Source: Aneurinibacillus aneurinilyticus ATCC 12856
GTDB taxonomy: Bacteria; Bacillota; Bacilli; Aneurinibacillales; Aneurinibacillaceae
Length of the DNA: 64,000 nucleotides
NCBI RefSeq assembly: GCF_000466385.1
Contig: NZ_KE952672.1
Coordinates: 19,166 to 83,165, forward strand
Direction of reading: 5' to 3'
Positions within the stretch are counted from its first letter, which is position 1; each line of letters begins with the position of its first letter. Made by a program: the position numbers and the translations under genes. Of this stretch, positions 1 to 9,346 are shown piece by piece. The notes beneath the pieces are model-generated. The model made no database searches. It had not been told where the DNA came from and worked only from the letters and a program-made list of their open reading frames with translations.

Positions 1-81
1 GCACTTGATTATCTCCATTTTCCATTGCAGCGTGCTTCGTTGGAATGGGAAGCAGATCAGACGGGCAGCAGTGAATTTTAA
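1..81 (+). CDS. C-terminal end of an unidentified protein (cut by window edge)
   Basis: The first 26 codons of the window form an open frame ending in TAA at 79-81. The visible tail contains Leu-Asp-Tyr-Leu-His-Phe and ends Gly-Ser-Ser-Glu-Phe. No start or recognisable domain is present, so the family cannot be named. A hairpin with a T-run follows about 20 bp later, consistent with a real transcript end. Confidence 0.5.
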   Translation, partial: ALDYLHFPLQRASLEWEADQTGSSEF

Positions 82-98
82 GTATAAATGAGATGTCC

Positions 99-135
99 AA
101 GCTCTTATTTGCGTATGCCGATAGGAGCTTTTCTT
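99..135 (+). terminator. Rho-independent terminator
   Basis: The stem GCTCTTAT (101-108) pairs with ATAGGAGC (121-128), with one G.U pair, and is followed by TTTTCTT. It closes the partial upstream gene before ppk2. Confidence 0.6.
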
Positions 136-222
136 ATAAGCTGAGGAGTTGTCAAGCAGGATTTTCCTCCGGTATCGTACAATTGTAAATCAAGGAAAAG
201 AAAAAGGAGAGAGAGTAGAGGA

Positions 223-948
223 ATGGGTAAACTAAATCAAGTGAACGTAAATCATAAATTTGACACAAAAAAAGAGTACAAAGAAGAGCTGAAAAAATAT
301 CAACTGGAGCTTTTGCGCTTGCAGCAACAGTTTTATCAGAAAGGTATTCCGCTTATTCTTGTGTTTGAAGGCTGGGATGCAGGTGGTAAGGGGGGGGCTA
401 TTCGCCGCCTTACGGAGAAAATTGACCCACGTGGATTCCAGGTTCATGCTATTAGTGCTCCGAATGTAATCGAAGCGAAGTACCATTATTTGTGGCGTTT
501 CTGGAACAAGCTCCCTGCTAAAGGCCAAATCGGCATTTTTGATCGCTCCTGGTATGGACGTGTGCTGGTGGAGCGAGTGGAAAAGTTGGCAACTGAAGAG
601 GAATGGAAGCGTGCCTACCGCGAGATTAATGAGTTCGAAAAAGTGCTCGCTGATGACGGAGCAGTCATTGTAAAGTTTTGGTTACATATATCTAAACAGG
701 AACAACTTGAACGGTTCGAGGAACGAAAAAACAATCCGTTTAAAAATTGGAAATTGACAGAAGAGGATTGGCGCAACCGTGAGAAGTGGGATGATTATGA
801 GCAGGCGGTTGATGAAATGCTGGAGAAAACCGATAAACCTCATGCTTCATGGCATGTTATCGGGGGCAATTATAAGTGGCATGCTCGTGTGGCAGTGCTG
901 AAAACAATTGTTAAAACGATGGAAGCCCACCTGTGTACTGAAAAATAA
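223..948 (+). CDS. ppk2: Polyphosphate kinase 2 family protein (PPK2)
   Basis: A 241-residue P-loop kinase of the PPK2 family, which moves phosphate between polyphosphate and nucleotides in the cytosol. The Walker A-like loop GWDAGGKGG lies at about residues 50-58, and the Walker B/lid start FDRSWYGR at about 106-113. Both are diagnostic of PPK2. The length equals a single-domain PPK2. A purine-rich AGGAGAGAG site precedes the ATG. The gene appears monocistronic, with terminators or gaps on both sides. Which nucleotide (AMP, ADP or GDP) it uses cannot be read from the sequence. Confidence 0.88.
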   Translation: MGKLNQVNVNHKFDTKKEYKEELKKYQLELLRLQQQFYQKGIPLILVFEGWDAGGKGGAIRRLTEKIDPRGFQVHAISAPNVIEAKYHYLWRFWNKLPAKGQIGIFDRSWYGRVLVERVEKLATEEEWKRAYREINEFEKVLADDGAVIVKFWLHISKQEQLERFEERKNNPFKNWKLTEEDWRNREKWDDYEQAVDEMLEKTDKPHASWHVIGGNYKWHARVAVLKTIVKTMEAHLCTEK

Positions 949-1049
949 ATATTACAACAGTTGCACGAACAATACGGGGATGGTAGATTAATGACATAAA
1001 ATGTACACAAAATATGTGTAGACAAATAAGAGAAACAGCGGTGAGTGGA

Positions 1050-4000
1050 ATGATTGAAACAATAGAACGCCTATCACAGGCTCAGGAGGAGCGGGGCCAG
1101 GTACCCGCCGAAGTGCTGTATTATAGGGTTAAGAAGCTAAAGGAAGGCTTTGCTGCCGCAGGAGATGAGAAAAACGCCAAAAAAGCGGAGCAGTTGCTCG
1201 AAAAATTATACAAGAAAGAATTTACTGTTGCTTTTTGCGGTCATTTCTCTGCAGGAAAGTCAAGCATGATTAATGCGTTAATGGGTGCTCAAGTATTGCC
1301 GTCAAGCCCGATTCCGACAAGTGCCAATGTTGTGAGCATTAAAACAGGAAAAAAATCAGCCCGTATTTTTTTGAAACATAGTGCGCCTGTCGATTTTCCG
1401 GCGAATTATGATGTAAGCGAGCTTAAGAAATATGCAGTAAACGGAGATGAAGTAGAAACAATTGAATTATATCATCCATCCAATCTGCTTGGAGAAACAG
1501 TAAGCATTATGGATACACCGGGTATTGATTCTACTGATGATGCACACAAAGTATCAACCGAGTCGTCCCTGCATCTATCCGACGCTGTATTGTATGTAAT
1601 GGACTATAACCATGTCCAGTCTGAAGTGAATTTCCAATTTACCAAGACGTTGAAAGACCGGGGAGTGCCGGTATATCTGGTCATTAATCAGGTTGATAAA
1701 CATGTGGACTTCGAGCTGAGTTTTGAGCAATATCGTGCAAGCGTAATTGATGCTTTCCGACATTGGGATATCGAACCGGACGGTATTTACTTTACATCTT
1801 TAAAAGATGCAAACCATCCGGAGAACGAATGGTCTAAGTTGTTGGCAAAGCTGGGACAATTGTTCAAAGAGAAGGAAACGTTGATCATTCCGAGCATCAT
1901 GCGGGCTGCTATGTATTTGATCGGTGAGCATCGCAGATTTCTGCATGATGCACATGCGATACAGCGTGAGCCGCTTGAGCGTTTGCTGGAGCAGAAGGCA
2001 GAAGAGGAGAATGTGCAAGAGAAATATGCGATGCTTGAGCACCGCCTCGCTTCTTTGTTTGAACCGGCTGATAAGCTTGAAGAAGAAGGAAAGCAAGAAC
2101 TACAGAACATTTTGGATAATGCACCACTTATTCCTTTTTCGACGCGCGAATTGGCCCGACTATTTTTAGAGAGCCGTCAGCCCGGTTTCAAGGTCGGCTT
2201 TTTGTTTGCAGGTGGCAAAACAAAGGAAGAGAAAGCGAAGCGATTAAAAGATCTGTATATCGAGTTGTCCGAGAATGCATCTGCCCATCTTGAATGGCAT
2301 ATTAAAAGTCTTTTACGTACGCTTCCGGAGAAGTATGGTTACGATGATAGCGAGTATGAAAAGAAAGTTATGGAGTTTGCTGTACCTTTTTCCGAAGAAG
2401 TGCTGGAAAATGAAGTGAAGGCGGGCGCACTGACAGGCGGGGAAGCGATTCTGAATTATTCCAAAGACATCGCAAATAGCGTGAAGAGTTTGTATCGCCG
2501 TGCTGCTCTGGAGATGATTGAGAACGCCTCGCGGAAGATGCGTGAACAGGCCGAGACGAAGGCGGTAAATATTCGGCAGGAGTTGGATGCCGTACGCGTC
2601 TTGAAGGAGGCGGAAGACGGACTTCTGGCATTGGACAATCAGGAAGCGCTGGCTGAGGAGCGCCTTTCTGATATGGTCATACAAGGTGTTCCGGAGGAAG
2701 ATCAGGCTGAACCACTTCCAGCATACGAGCAGCAAGTAGCTGAACAGGTGGTTGCACCGACAACCTCCCCTGACGGCACGAAAGCTCGGAATCCGGTTAG
2801 TTTAACGAACGTGCGGGAAGAAAAACCGGCAGATGAAGCTACAACGTATTCTTCATCGATTAAAAAAGATTATAAATCGCATATGCTTGAAACGGCAGAT
2901 GTGTTAAGGCAAACTTCACAGCGTGTTCATGATATTCCAGGACTCGCGGGTATCGCGCGTGCCATGGAGCAGCGTGCCGAACGATTGGAGAAAAATCGCT
3001 TTACTGTTGCTCTATTCGGTGCGTTTAGTGCGGGAAAATCATCGTTTGCTAATGCGCTGATGGGTGATTTAATTCTGCCGGTATCACCGAATCCGACCAC
3101 TGCCGCAATCAATAAAATTCTCCCACCTGATGAGCACAATCCACATGCCAGTGTTCGTGTGCGTTTGAAAACGCATCAGGATGTTACGAACGATGTTCTT
3201 CATTCGTTGGAAGTATTCGATGTTCATGCGGATACGATCGAACAGGCGATTGAGAAAACATCGACGCTTGATGCGGGCGACATACATCCGACAGCGAAGC
3301 CGCATTATAGCTTCCTGCGTGCCGTGCAGCGGGGGTATGGAGAGATTGAATACCAGCTCGGTCAGGATATCATCATCGGACTGCAGGAATTCCAGGAATT
3401 CGTTGCTCAGGAGCATAAAGCATGCTTCGTGGAGTGGATCGAGTTGTATTATGATTGTCCGCTCACCCGTCAGGGAATTATTCTGGTAGATACACCAGGA
3501 GCTGATTCCATTAATGCCCGTCATACAGGCGTGGCCTTTGAATACATCAAGAATGCAGATGCCGTATTGTTTGTTACTTATTATAATCATGCGTTTTCAC
3601 ATGCGGATCGGGAGTTTCTTATCCAGTTGGGACGTGTAAAAGACACGTTCGCTATGGATAAGATGTTCTTCTTGGTCAATGCCGCAGACCTTGCTCATTC
3701 ACAGGAAGAGCTGGATGGCGTCGTAGAACATGTTGTGCAGAATCTTGCTACCTGTGGCATTGTGCGTCCGCGTATTTATCCTGTATCAAGCCAAACTGCG
3801 CTTCTGGCAAGAATGGGCGAGCGGGGCAAGCTAAGTGAATCAGCGACGGGTGTTCTCCGCAAGCGGCTTGGCATAGTCGAGGGCGAAGCACTTCCTTCGG
3901 TGGAAGAGGCGTTACGTTTCTCGGGATTACAGCGTTTTGAGGAAGAGTTTATTTCTTTTACATTGGAAGAATTAACACAAATTGCACTTAATGAAGCGTT

Positions 4001-4841
4001 TGCGGAAGTGCGACGGGTTCTGAAGACGATAGATGACTTCATCGCTGCGGCACGCCAGGATGTGAGCCTGCGAGAGCAAAAGCTGCGCGAAGCAAAAGAG
4101 CGTCGGGAAAGTGCGTTGCAGACGGTACAAGAGCTGGATGCAGCGGCCGATATTCAGGCGGTGGAAAAAGAGATTCAAGAACTTGTTTATTATGTTAAGC
4201 AGCGAGTGATGCTTCGTTTCAGTGAAGCATTTCGCTATTCATTTAATCCGGCTTCTATTCAGAGTGATGGTCGTAATATGCAAAAAGCATTGCAGCTTTC
4301 TTTAGATGAGCTCTCACGTTTCCTAGCATTCGATCTTGCGCAGGAGATGAGGGCCACTGCGCTCCGTATCGAGAAGTTCATGGCAGGTGCGGGAGTGAAG
4401 CTGATAGAGAAGCTGACGGGACGCGTGCATGTCGAACACTTCGAATTAAGGGCCTGGGAGCAGCCGACATACGATACACCGGACTTTGCTGCTGTTTTCC
4501 CTGAGGGAACAACCAATGACCTTAAAAGCTCGCTTAGCTTGTTTAAAAATCCGAAGCAATTCTTTGAGCAGGGTGGACAGGAAAAGATGAAGGAATCACT
4601 TGAACAGAAGTATCAGGTTCCGGTACAGGCTTATTTAGACAGAAGCGGGCAAGTGCTGCACGAGTACTATGTTCCCGCATTTGAACAAGAGGTCGAGGTG
4701 GCTCGTCAAAGGGCGATGACAGAAGTGGATGAGCATTTTGCTGGACTTATTGCTGCACTTGACATGAAAATTGATGTGGAAAGTCTAATTGTCCGCAAGC
4801 AAGAGGTCGAGGCTATGCTAAGTGTGGTAATGGACAAATAA
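1050..4841 (+). CDS. dynA: Two-headed bacterial dynamin-like GTPase DynA
   Basis: A protein of about 1263 residues with two dynamin GTPase units in tandem, the architecture of B. subtilis DynA (YpbR), a membrane-tethering and fusing protein involved in membrane repair. GTPase 1 has the P-loop GHFSAGKSS (about residue 65), DTPGIDST and NQVD. GTPase 2 has GAFSAGKSS (about 656), DTPGADS and NAAD. Each is followed by a long charged helical stalk. The frame opens at 1014, but the ATG at 1050 is preferred because GGTGAG lies just upstream of it and the earlier ATG has no ribosome site. The gene is monocistronic. Confidence 0.88.
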   Translation: MIETIERLSQAQEERGQVPAEVLYYRVKKLKEGFAAAGDEKNAKKAEQLLEKLYKKEFTVAFCGHFSAGKSSMINALMGAQVLPSSPIPTSANVVSIKTGKKSARIFLKHSAPVDFPANYDVSELKKYAVNGDEVETIELYHPSNLLGETVSIMDTPGIDSTDDAHKVSTESSLHLSDAVLYVMDYNHVQSEVNFQFTKTLKDRGVPVYLVINQVDKHVDFELSFEQYRASVIDAFRHWDIEPDGIYFTSLKDANHPENEWSKLLAKLGQLFKEKETLIIPSIMRAAMYLIGEHRRFLHDAHAIQREPLERLLEQKAEEENVQEKYAMLEHRLASLFEPADKLEEEGKQELQNILDNAPLIPFSTRELARLFLESRQPGFKVGFLFAGGKTKEEKAKRLKDLYIELSENASAHLEWHIKSLLRTLPEKYGYDDSEYEKKVMEFAVPFSEEVLENEVKAGALTGGEAILNYSKDIANSVKSLYRRAALEMIENASRKMREQAETKAVNIRQELDAVRVLKEAEDGLLALDNQEALAEERLSDMVIQGVPEEDQAEPLPAYEQQVAEQVVAPTTSPDGTKARNPVSLTNVREEKPADEATTYSSSIKKDYKSHMLETADVLRQTSQRVHDIPGLAGIARAMEQRAERLEKNRFTVALFGAFSAGKSSFANALMGDLILPVSPNPTTAAINKILPPDEHNPHASVRVRLKTHQDVTNDVLHSLEVFDVHADTIEQAIEKTSTLDAGDIHPTAKPHYSFLRAVQRGYGEIEYQLGQDIIIGLQEFQEFVAQEHKACFVEWIELYYDCPLTRQGIILVDTPGADSINARHTGVAFEYIKNADAVLFVTYYNHAFSHADREFLIQLGRVKDTFAMDKMFFLVNAADLAHSQEELDGVVEHVVQNLATCGIVRPRIYPVSSQTALLARMGERGKLSESATGVLRKRLGIVEGEALPSVEEALRFSGLQRFEEEFISFTLEELTQIALNEAFAEVRRVLKTIDDFIAAARQDVSLREQKLREAKERRESALQTVQELDAAADIQAVEKEIQELVYYVKQRVMLRFSEAFRYSFNPASIQSDGRNMQKALQLSLDELSRFLAFDLAQEMRATALRIEKFMAGAGVKLIEKLTGRVHVEHFELRAWEQPTYDTPDFAAVFPEGTTNDLKSSLSLFKNPKQFFEQGGQEKMKESLEQKYQVPVQAYLDRSGQVLHEYYVPAFEQEVEVARQRAMTEVDEHFAGLIAALDMKIDVESLIVRKQEVEAMLSVVMDK

Positions 4842-4908
4842 ATGTAAAATATAAGCAAACTTATCTCTCGCCACCCTATGTTTTTTTTACTATAATAAAG
4901 TAAAACTT

Positions 4909-4941
4909 CCACTAGCGGAGGTTCGTCACCCCTGCTAGTGG
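4909..4941 (+). terminator. Hairpin after dynA
   Basis: A perfect 8-bp stem, CCACTAGC (4909-4916) with GCTAGTGG (4934-4941), lies 70 bp after dynA. The T-run is poor (GGTTCGTT), so it may be a terminator or an RNA-stabilising hairpin. Confidence 0.45.
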
Positions 4942-5075
4942 TTCGTTGCACTTATTGGGGTTTTAGGGGCAATTATTCCCCATGTAGTACACTTGAATTG
5001 AGGGTCTTACTGCCCGTTGGACCCGGATAATATGGAAGGAATACAGGGCAAAATAATAGGGTGGGTGAATATCGG

Positions 5076-5501
5076 ATGAAAATTATCGAAACGAATCTTA
5101 TAGGACAGGAATTCTCTTTCGATCTGGTAGACACGGTGCTGCATGATATCGGTTTCAACCGTGGTGAGATGTTTGAATACGATTGGGCTGCATACGATTA
5201 TCCGCTGTTAACATCAAAACTGGAAGATTTTGTGTTCCTCCGTATTTTTACTCGGGCTACATCCGGTGAAATCGAACGCAGCAATTGTACGGTACAAGTG
5301 ACTGATCTCATGATTACGGGTGCCAAGTACCTTGAAGGACTTGACTTCAGTAAAGAAATCGAGAAACGGTACGTAGACCGCTCCCGTGAAATCTTAAAAG
5401 AAGTGGCACAACGTTTGAAGCTTGATAGTATCGAAGTTGGCATCCGTGATGCCAGCACAGCGGATTGTGAAGTACGCAGTGGTGTTCGTCCTGTATTCTA
5501 G
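5076..5501 (+). CDS. YugN-like family protein (tentative)
   Basis: A 141-residue soluble protein. The pattern of a short beta/alpha domain with a Trp-Ala-Ala-Tyr-Asp-Tyr stretch near residue 40 and an FVFLR strand near 55 recalls the YugN-like family of Bacillales, whose function is unknown. The assignment is from pattern only. The frame opens with GTG at 5061, but the ATG at 5076 is preferred, since GGGTGGGTG lies 8 nt upstream of it. A strong terminator follows directly. It could be another small uncharacterised family. Confidence 0.55.
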   Translation: MKIIETNLIGQEFSFDLVDTVLHDIGFNRGEMFEYDWAAYDYPLLTSKLEDFVFLRIFTRATSGEIERSNCTVQVTDLMITGAKYLEGLDFSKEIEKRYVDRSREILKEVAQRLKLDSIEVGIRDASTADCEVRSGVRPVF

Positions 5502-5520
5502 CCTGTGTAAAAGGTAAGAA

Positions 5521-5554
5521 AAGTCTCCGAGCGGTTTTTGGCGGAGGCTTTTCT
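5521..5554 (+). terminator. Rho-independent terminator
   Basis: AAGTCTCCG (5521-5529) pairs with CGGAGGCTT (5542-5550), with one G.U, and runs into TTTTCTTG. Confidence 0.75.
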
Positions 5555-5589
5555 TGTGTTGACAACATAATGAAAAAAGGGTGGGGAAC

Positions 5590-6066
5590 ATGAAAAAAAA
5601 ACTAACGTTGTCCGTCGTGCTTTTGCTTGCCATATTTATGCTTGCTGCCTGTAGTTCAGGCAAAGGACAGGAAGGACAGAATGACGGAAAAGATACATCA
5701 GGCATGAACGTGGCTTTTAAGGCGCCAGAAAGAGTGGAAGCAGGCCAAAAGCTGGAGTATAGCGTTACGATAGAAAAAGATGGACAGCCAGTACGCGATG
5801 CAAATGTAATCGTTCATCTTGAGATGGCGGAGATGGATCATGGCGAGAATGGATTTCGCGGCAAAATGGAATCTCCTGGTATATATAAAGGACAGGCTGT
5901 ATTACCTATGGGTGGCGATTGGATTGCATATGTAAATGTGAAGGCAAATGGAGTGGAAACGACACGCCAGTTTGCCTTTAAGGCTGAAGGTGATATGATG
6001 CTTCCGGAAGAATTGAAGAAAGCGGGATTAAATGAGGATGGTTCCATACAAAATCCAGATTTTTAA
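5590..6066 (+). CDS. YtkA/FixH-like domain lipoprotein
   Basis: A 158-residue exported lipoprotein. Residues 1-21 are a lipoprotein signal peptide ending LAAC, so Cys21 is the lipid anchor. The mature part is one immunoglobulin-like beta domain with the YtkA/FixH-type pattern: PERVEAGQKLEYSV, then GQPVRDANV, then SPGIYKGQ and a GGDWIAYV strand. Family members sit on the outer membrane face and are often linked to copper or cytochrome oxidase biology, but no such genes lie nearby. The ATG at 5590 follows GGGTGGGG; the frame itself opens with GTG at 5581. Confidence 0.75.
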   Translation: MKKKLTLSVVLLLAIFMLAACSSGKGQEGQNDGKDTSGMNVAFKAPERVEAGQKLEYSVTIEKDGQPVRDANVIVHLEMAEMDHGENGFRGKMESPGIYKGQAVLPMGGDWIAYVNVKANGVETTRQFAFKAEGDMMLPEELKKAGLNEDGSIQNPDF

Positions 6067-6141
6067 TAAAGCGAAGCTTAAATCAGTGAGTTTTTTCTCC
6101 TTTTCCCCCTGATTGTCGGTTAAGCGTGGGATAAAGGTTTT

Positions 6142-6185
6142 CAAGGGTGTTGACTCTTCCGCCTTCAGAAGAACCAACACCCTTG
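6142..6185. repeat. 44-bp palindrome with 11-bp arms
   Basis: CAAGGGTGTTG (6142-6152) is matched by its exact inverse CAACACCCTTG (6175-6185). Inside, TCTTC and GAAGA pair again around an 8-nt loop. No T-run follows on either strand, so it is a poor terminator. The same 11-mer ends both copies of the repeats at 57890 and 63874, suggesting a shared mobile-element end. Confidence 0.6.
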
Positions 6186-6212
6186 GTGTCTATTTACGAG
6201 TGCCCTGTTTTC

Positions 6213-6461
6213 TCAAATTTTTTGGGAATTGTATACGTATTCATAGGCCGGCATATCGTCATAAGGTTTATTCGTCCACGAATCTTTCGGGTCAGGACCA
6301 TCCAAGCGCCTGAATTCTTTAATGTCCCCTGATGCTTCTATCGCTTGTGATACTTGGTGTTTTGGGGTATGCGACAGGGACGCAAACGAGTGCAGACTTG
6401 TTGAATAGCTTACACATGTCTCAATGATTTCATCCCAATTGGCGAAGCTCACCCAGGTCAT
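6213..6461 (-). CDS. Small hypothetical protein (weak)
   Basis: An 82-codon frame in the 585-bp gap between the YtkA-like lipoprotein and brnQ. Its composition is protein-like (a Trp-Asp-Glu-Ile-Ile helix, then a charged stretch with DGPDPKDSW and a Tyr-rich tail), unlike most chance frames here. A GAAGGGAGA site abuts the ATG, which is closer than ideal. The palindrome at 6142-6185 lies just past its stop. No family is recognised and it may be a gene remnant. Confidence 0.35.
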   Translation of the reverse strand: MTWVSFANWDEIIETCVSYSTSLHSFASLSHTPKHQVSQAIEASGDIKEFRRLDGPDPKDSWTNKPYDDMPAYEYVYNSQKI

Positions 6462-6606
6462 TCTCCCTTCATGTAAAATTCATTTTCCAATAACCGTTAG
6501 CCATTGTACGACGAGTAGTGTGTTGCCAGCCCTCCTTTCTGAATCTTTTGCCTTATTATAAGTAAAGAAAAATAAAAGAACAATACGTGTTTTTCTCATA
6601 TAATAT

Positions 6607-6634
6607 AAAAAGGACGGGAGGCCCGTCCTTTTTT
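6607..6634 (-). terminator. Terminator of brnQ (bidirectional)
   Basis: AAAAGGACGGG (6607-6617) pairs with CCCGTCCTTTT (6622-6632). It lies just past the brnQ stop and could also end leftward or rightward transcription through the gap. Confidence 0.8.
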
Positions 6635-6650
6635 ACTGTACACATCCTAT

Positions 6651-7997
6651 TTATTCTGTTACGGTTTTGCGAGAAGAAGGGTTAATGGAAGAGAGAATTC
6701 CACCAATGATAATCCCTATAAGTGCCGGAATAATCCAGCCAAGTCCCTGCGTCATAAGCATACCCATAAGAGGTAGCTGTTGCAAGGTTTCTGTAATTGC
6801 TGGGAATGCAAAGCCGGCTGCAGCCAGACCATCAATAATGGAGATGCAGGCAGCGCCAATTACGCCTCCGGTATATACTGCTTTGCGTCCACCGAATACA
6901 TTGTTGGTTAACGTCAATATAATGAGTACAATCGCAACCGGATACAGCATGACCAGCAGTGGTACCGAAATCTTAAGAATAGTGGAAAGGCCGAAGTTTG
7001 TAATAATCAAACTGAACAAAATCAGCACAGACAGTACCAGACGATATGATAGTCGATTGTTTGTCAAGTTTGAGAAAAATTCGGCGCTGCTTGTTACCAA
7101 ACCTACACATGTAGTCAAACAAGCGAATGTAACAGCGAGCGATAGCAGTATAAGTCCGATTGAGCCAAGTAATTGCCTGGCCATAAGTGTAATAAGTTCT
7201 CCACCGTTCTCGTACGGACCAACCATATGTCCGCTGGTAGCACCTAAATAAGTCAGGCCGATATACAGGAGTCCTAAGCATGCGACTGCAATAATACCTG
7301 ATTGGATAATGATCCTGGCTTGTGCACCTCTCTCGGTTATACCACGTTCGCGTACGGTATTTGCAATGACAATGCCGAATACGAGCGCAGCTAGCGTGTC
7401 CATTGTATTGTACCCCTCCAGAAATCCTTTGGAGAATGGATTATCCAGTGTAGGTGGTGCATATTCTCCACCTAGAGGATACATCGCTCCGCGTATAAGA
7501 AGCGTTGCCAGCAGTACGATCATAATTGGTGTAATAACTTTACCAAAGCGATCGACTAGCTTTCCGGGATTCAGGCAAAGCCAGAAAGCGAGTGCAAAGA
7601 ATACGATACTATATAAGAACAAAGTGACGGCCGATGTTTTGGTATCCTGGGACAGAAATGGAGCCAGTCCAATTTCGAATGCAACAGCCCCTGTCCGCGG
7701 GATAGCAAGTAAAGGACCGATTGCTAGGTATGTTAACACCGAAAAAATAACAGAAAATACAGGGTTTACCCGATTGCCCATCAGGCGGACATTTCCACCC
7801 GCGCTTGCTACGGCTGCAACGCCGAGTAAAGGGAGACCTACGCCGGTAATCAGAAATCCGAGAATGGCTGTCCACATTGCAGGTCCTGCATCGTGTCCAA
7901 GTGTTGGTGGAAAAATGATGTTCCCTGCACCGAGAAAGAGAGCGAACGTCATCAGCCCAACAGCTATTAGTTCTTTGAATGATAAAACTTGCTTCAT
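6651..7997 (-). CDS. brnQ: Branched-chain amino acid carrier BrnQ/BraB
   Basis: A 448-residue polytopic membrane protein of the LIVCS family, which takes up Leu, Ile and Val with Na+ or H+. The N-terminus, with ALFLGAGNIIFPP in the first membrane segment, is the family hallmark, and about twelve hydrophobic segments follow. The length is typical. AAGGAGG sits 4-5 nt before the ATG at 7997. The leader upstream shows no T-box motif, so regulation is unknown. The gene is monocistronic and converges on the terminator at 6607. Confidence 0.9.
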   Translation of the reverse strand: MKQVLSFKELIAVGLMTFALFLGAGNIIFPPTLGHDAGPAMWTAILGFLITGVGLPLLGVAAVASAGGNVRLMGNRVNPVFSVIFSVLTYLAIGPLLAIPRTGAVAFEIGLAPFLSQDTKTSAVTLFLYSIVFFALAFWLCLNPGKLVDRFGKVITPIMIVLLATLLIRGAMYPLGGEYAPPTLDNPFSKGFLEGYNTMDTLAALVFGIVIANTVRERGITERGAQARIIIQSGIIAVACLGLLYIGLTYLGATSGHMVGPYENGGELITLMARQLLGSIGLILLSLAVTFACLTTCVGLVTSSAEFFSNLTNNRLSYRLVLSVLILFSLIITNFGLSTILKISVPLLVMLYPVAIVLIILTLTNNVFGGRKAVYTGGVIGAACISIIDGLAAAGFAFPAITETLQQLPLMGMLMTQGLGWIIPALIGIIIGGILSSINPSSRKTVTE

Positions 7998-8129
7998 ACA
8001 GCCTCCTTATACATACACAATAAATTGACTGAATTTTTTGTCGTGTCTGTCAAACACCTCATTCATCATACCATATTTTATTTATAAATAAAGTATAATG
8101 AATAAATTCAAAATTGAAAGTTTATTGTA

Positions 8130-8558
8130 TTATTTGTTCGGATATATAATGGAAGGCCATTGAGAGAGTGTGAAGCTTAATAATAGACGGTATTTTTTTG
8201 TAATGATTTCAAGAAAACCGAGTTTTTCTTCGTTTTCGATGAGGATGGGTTCTTTTCGGCGTAAAAAAAGAGGAGCATCTTCCAAGGAGAAAAAAATATT
8301 CTCTTCCTGATCGTAGAAATATATAATGCGCTTTTGTTCACATACGCTTATGCTACGTAGTTGAATGGTACGCCCCTGGTGAATGCGTCGCCATTCAAAC
8401 AAACCAATGCGTGTTGCTTGATTATGCTGTCGGTATGCAGATAGCGGAACAAAGGAAAAATATAGGGAGGAAGTTTGTCCTTTTGCGCGCAGCAAGCTGG
8501 ACACACGGAGTATTTCACGCAATTCTTGTGTAAGATATGTAAAGCGGATAAGAGACAT
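8130..8558 (-). CDS. Uncharacterised 142-residue protein
   Basis: This protein is not recognised. It is basic, with few acidic blocks, no signal peptide and no clear membrane span. It has alternating hydrophobic strands (for example RIIYFYDQEENIFFSL), which suggests a small beta-rich or transcriptional-type fold. AAAGGAG lies about 10 nt before the ATG. It is divergent from ypuI, with about 210 bp of shared AT-rich promoter region between them. No terminator is obvious before brnQ, so it may be co-transcribed with brnQ. Confidence 0.6.
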   Translation of the reverse strand: MSLIRFTYLTQELREILRVSSLLRAKGQTSSLYFSFVPLSAYRQHNQATRIGLFEWRRIHQGRTIQLRSISVCEQKRIIYFYDQEENIFFSLEDAPLFLRRKEPILIENEEKLGFLEIITKKYRLLLSFTLSQWPSIIYPNK

Positions 8559-8769
8559 ATGTAAGTGCTCCTTTATTTATGAAACAATATGTATCATTTA
8601 TGTAGTATGTCCTAGTCGTAAGAATAACAAACGAAAGAAATAAAAAGGTGCATAATTATGAATTTTTCAACTTTGTTATATGAATGAAATAATGCTAGGT
8701 TCGTTGTGACAAATTTGTTACAATTGCTGTAATAGGGAAGAGAAATTTTAAAGGTTGGAGGGTATCTTA

Positions 8770-9273
8770 ATGCCAGAGACTCAGTTGAAAGAAATCTGTG
8801 AGGAGTCTTACAACAGGCTGAAGAAAGTGTGTATGGAACTTGAAAAATTCTTGAACACTACGACACTGAATGCACTCGTGCAAACCTCTTCGGATCCTGA
8901 GCAGTATGAGCCGTATTACCGGGACTACTTATCTGATTTTCGCCATCTCCTTGTCAATTGTGAAAACGCGTATGAGAAACTGGGCATCTGCTTACGACGC
9001 GCTCGCTTCAACAAAGAATTCGCGGAAGAGGCACTCTATACGGTGTATCACACTTGTGTGAATATGTTCTTCTATCCAAAGGGAGAAGTATATGAAGAAG
9101 ATGGACGCAATTCATACACCGGACGCGATGCAATTATCTTCCATAAAGAAGTAACTCCTAGTTTGAAAGTGCTTACTTTAGGATTATCAAAAGTTTTTGA
9201 GTATTTGCGTGATGAGCTTCAATACTATGAGACAGATTATGTAACGATGAAACGTATGAGCGCTGCGCGCTGA
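8770..9273 (+). CDS. ypuI: YpuI / DUF3907 family protein
   Basis: A 167-residue helical cytosolic protein matching the Bacillales YpuI (DUF3907) pattern. Diagnostic pieces are a DIRHLL-like DFRHLLVNCE segment (about residues 58-67), the LYTVYHTCVNMFF helix, a YEEDGRNSYTGRDAIIF block (about 112-128) and the C-terminal ELQYYETDY. The function is unknown. The ATG at 8770 is preferred over the TTG at 8755, since GGAGGG lies 7 nt before it. The upstream 60 bp are AT-rich and hold a plausible promoter. Confidence 0.75.
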   Translation: MPETQLKEICEESYNRLKKVCMELEKFLNTTTLNALVQTSSDPEQYEPYYRDYLSDFRHLLVNCENAYEKLGICLRRARFNKEFAEEALYTVYHTCVNMFFYPKGEVYEEDGRNSYTGRDAIIFHKEVTPSLKVLTLGLSKVFEYLRDELQYYETDYVTMKRMSAAR

Positions 9274-9291
9274 AACGAATTATTTCAATAC

Positions 9292-9327
9292 AATCCCCCG
9301 CTGTAATCGTCAGCAGGGGATTTTTGT
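9292..9327 (+). terminator. Terminator between ypuI and the subtilase
   Basis: AATCCCC-C-GCTG pairs with CAGC-A-GGGGATT followed by TTTGT. The convergent arrangement means it can serve both genes. Confidence 0.75.
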
Positions 9328-9346
9328 ATTGTGTGATGCCTTGTAC

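Noticed and set aside
2313..2735. 140-codon minus-strand frame inside dynA
   Set aside because: A shadow of dynA coding sequence with no ribosome site.
7309..8028. 239-codon plus-strand frame opposite brnQ
   Set aside because: Antisense to the membrane helices of BrnQ, with no ribosome site and no domain.
7998..8129. T-box leader for brnQ
   Set aside because: No T-box sequence, specifier stem or terminator pair is visible.
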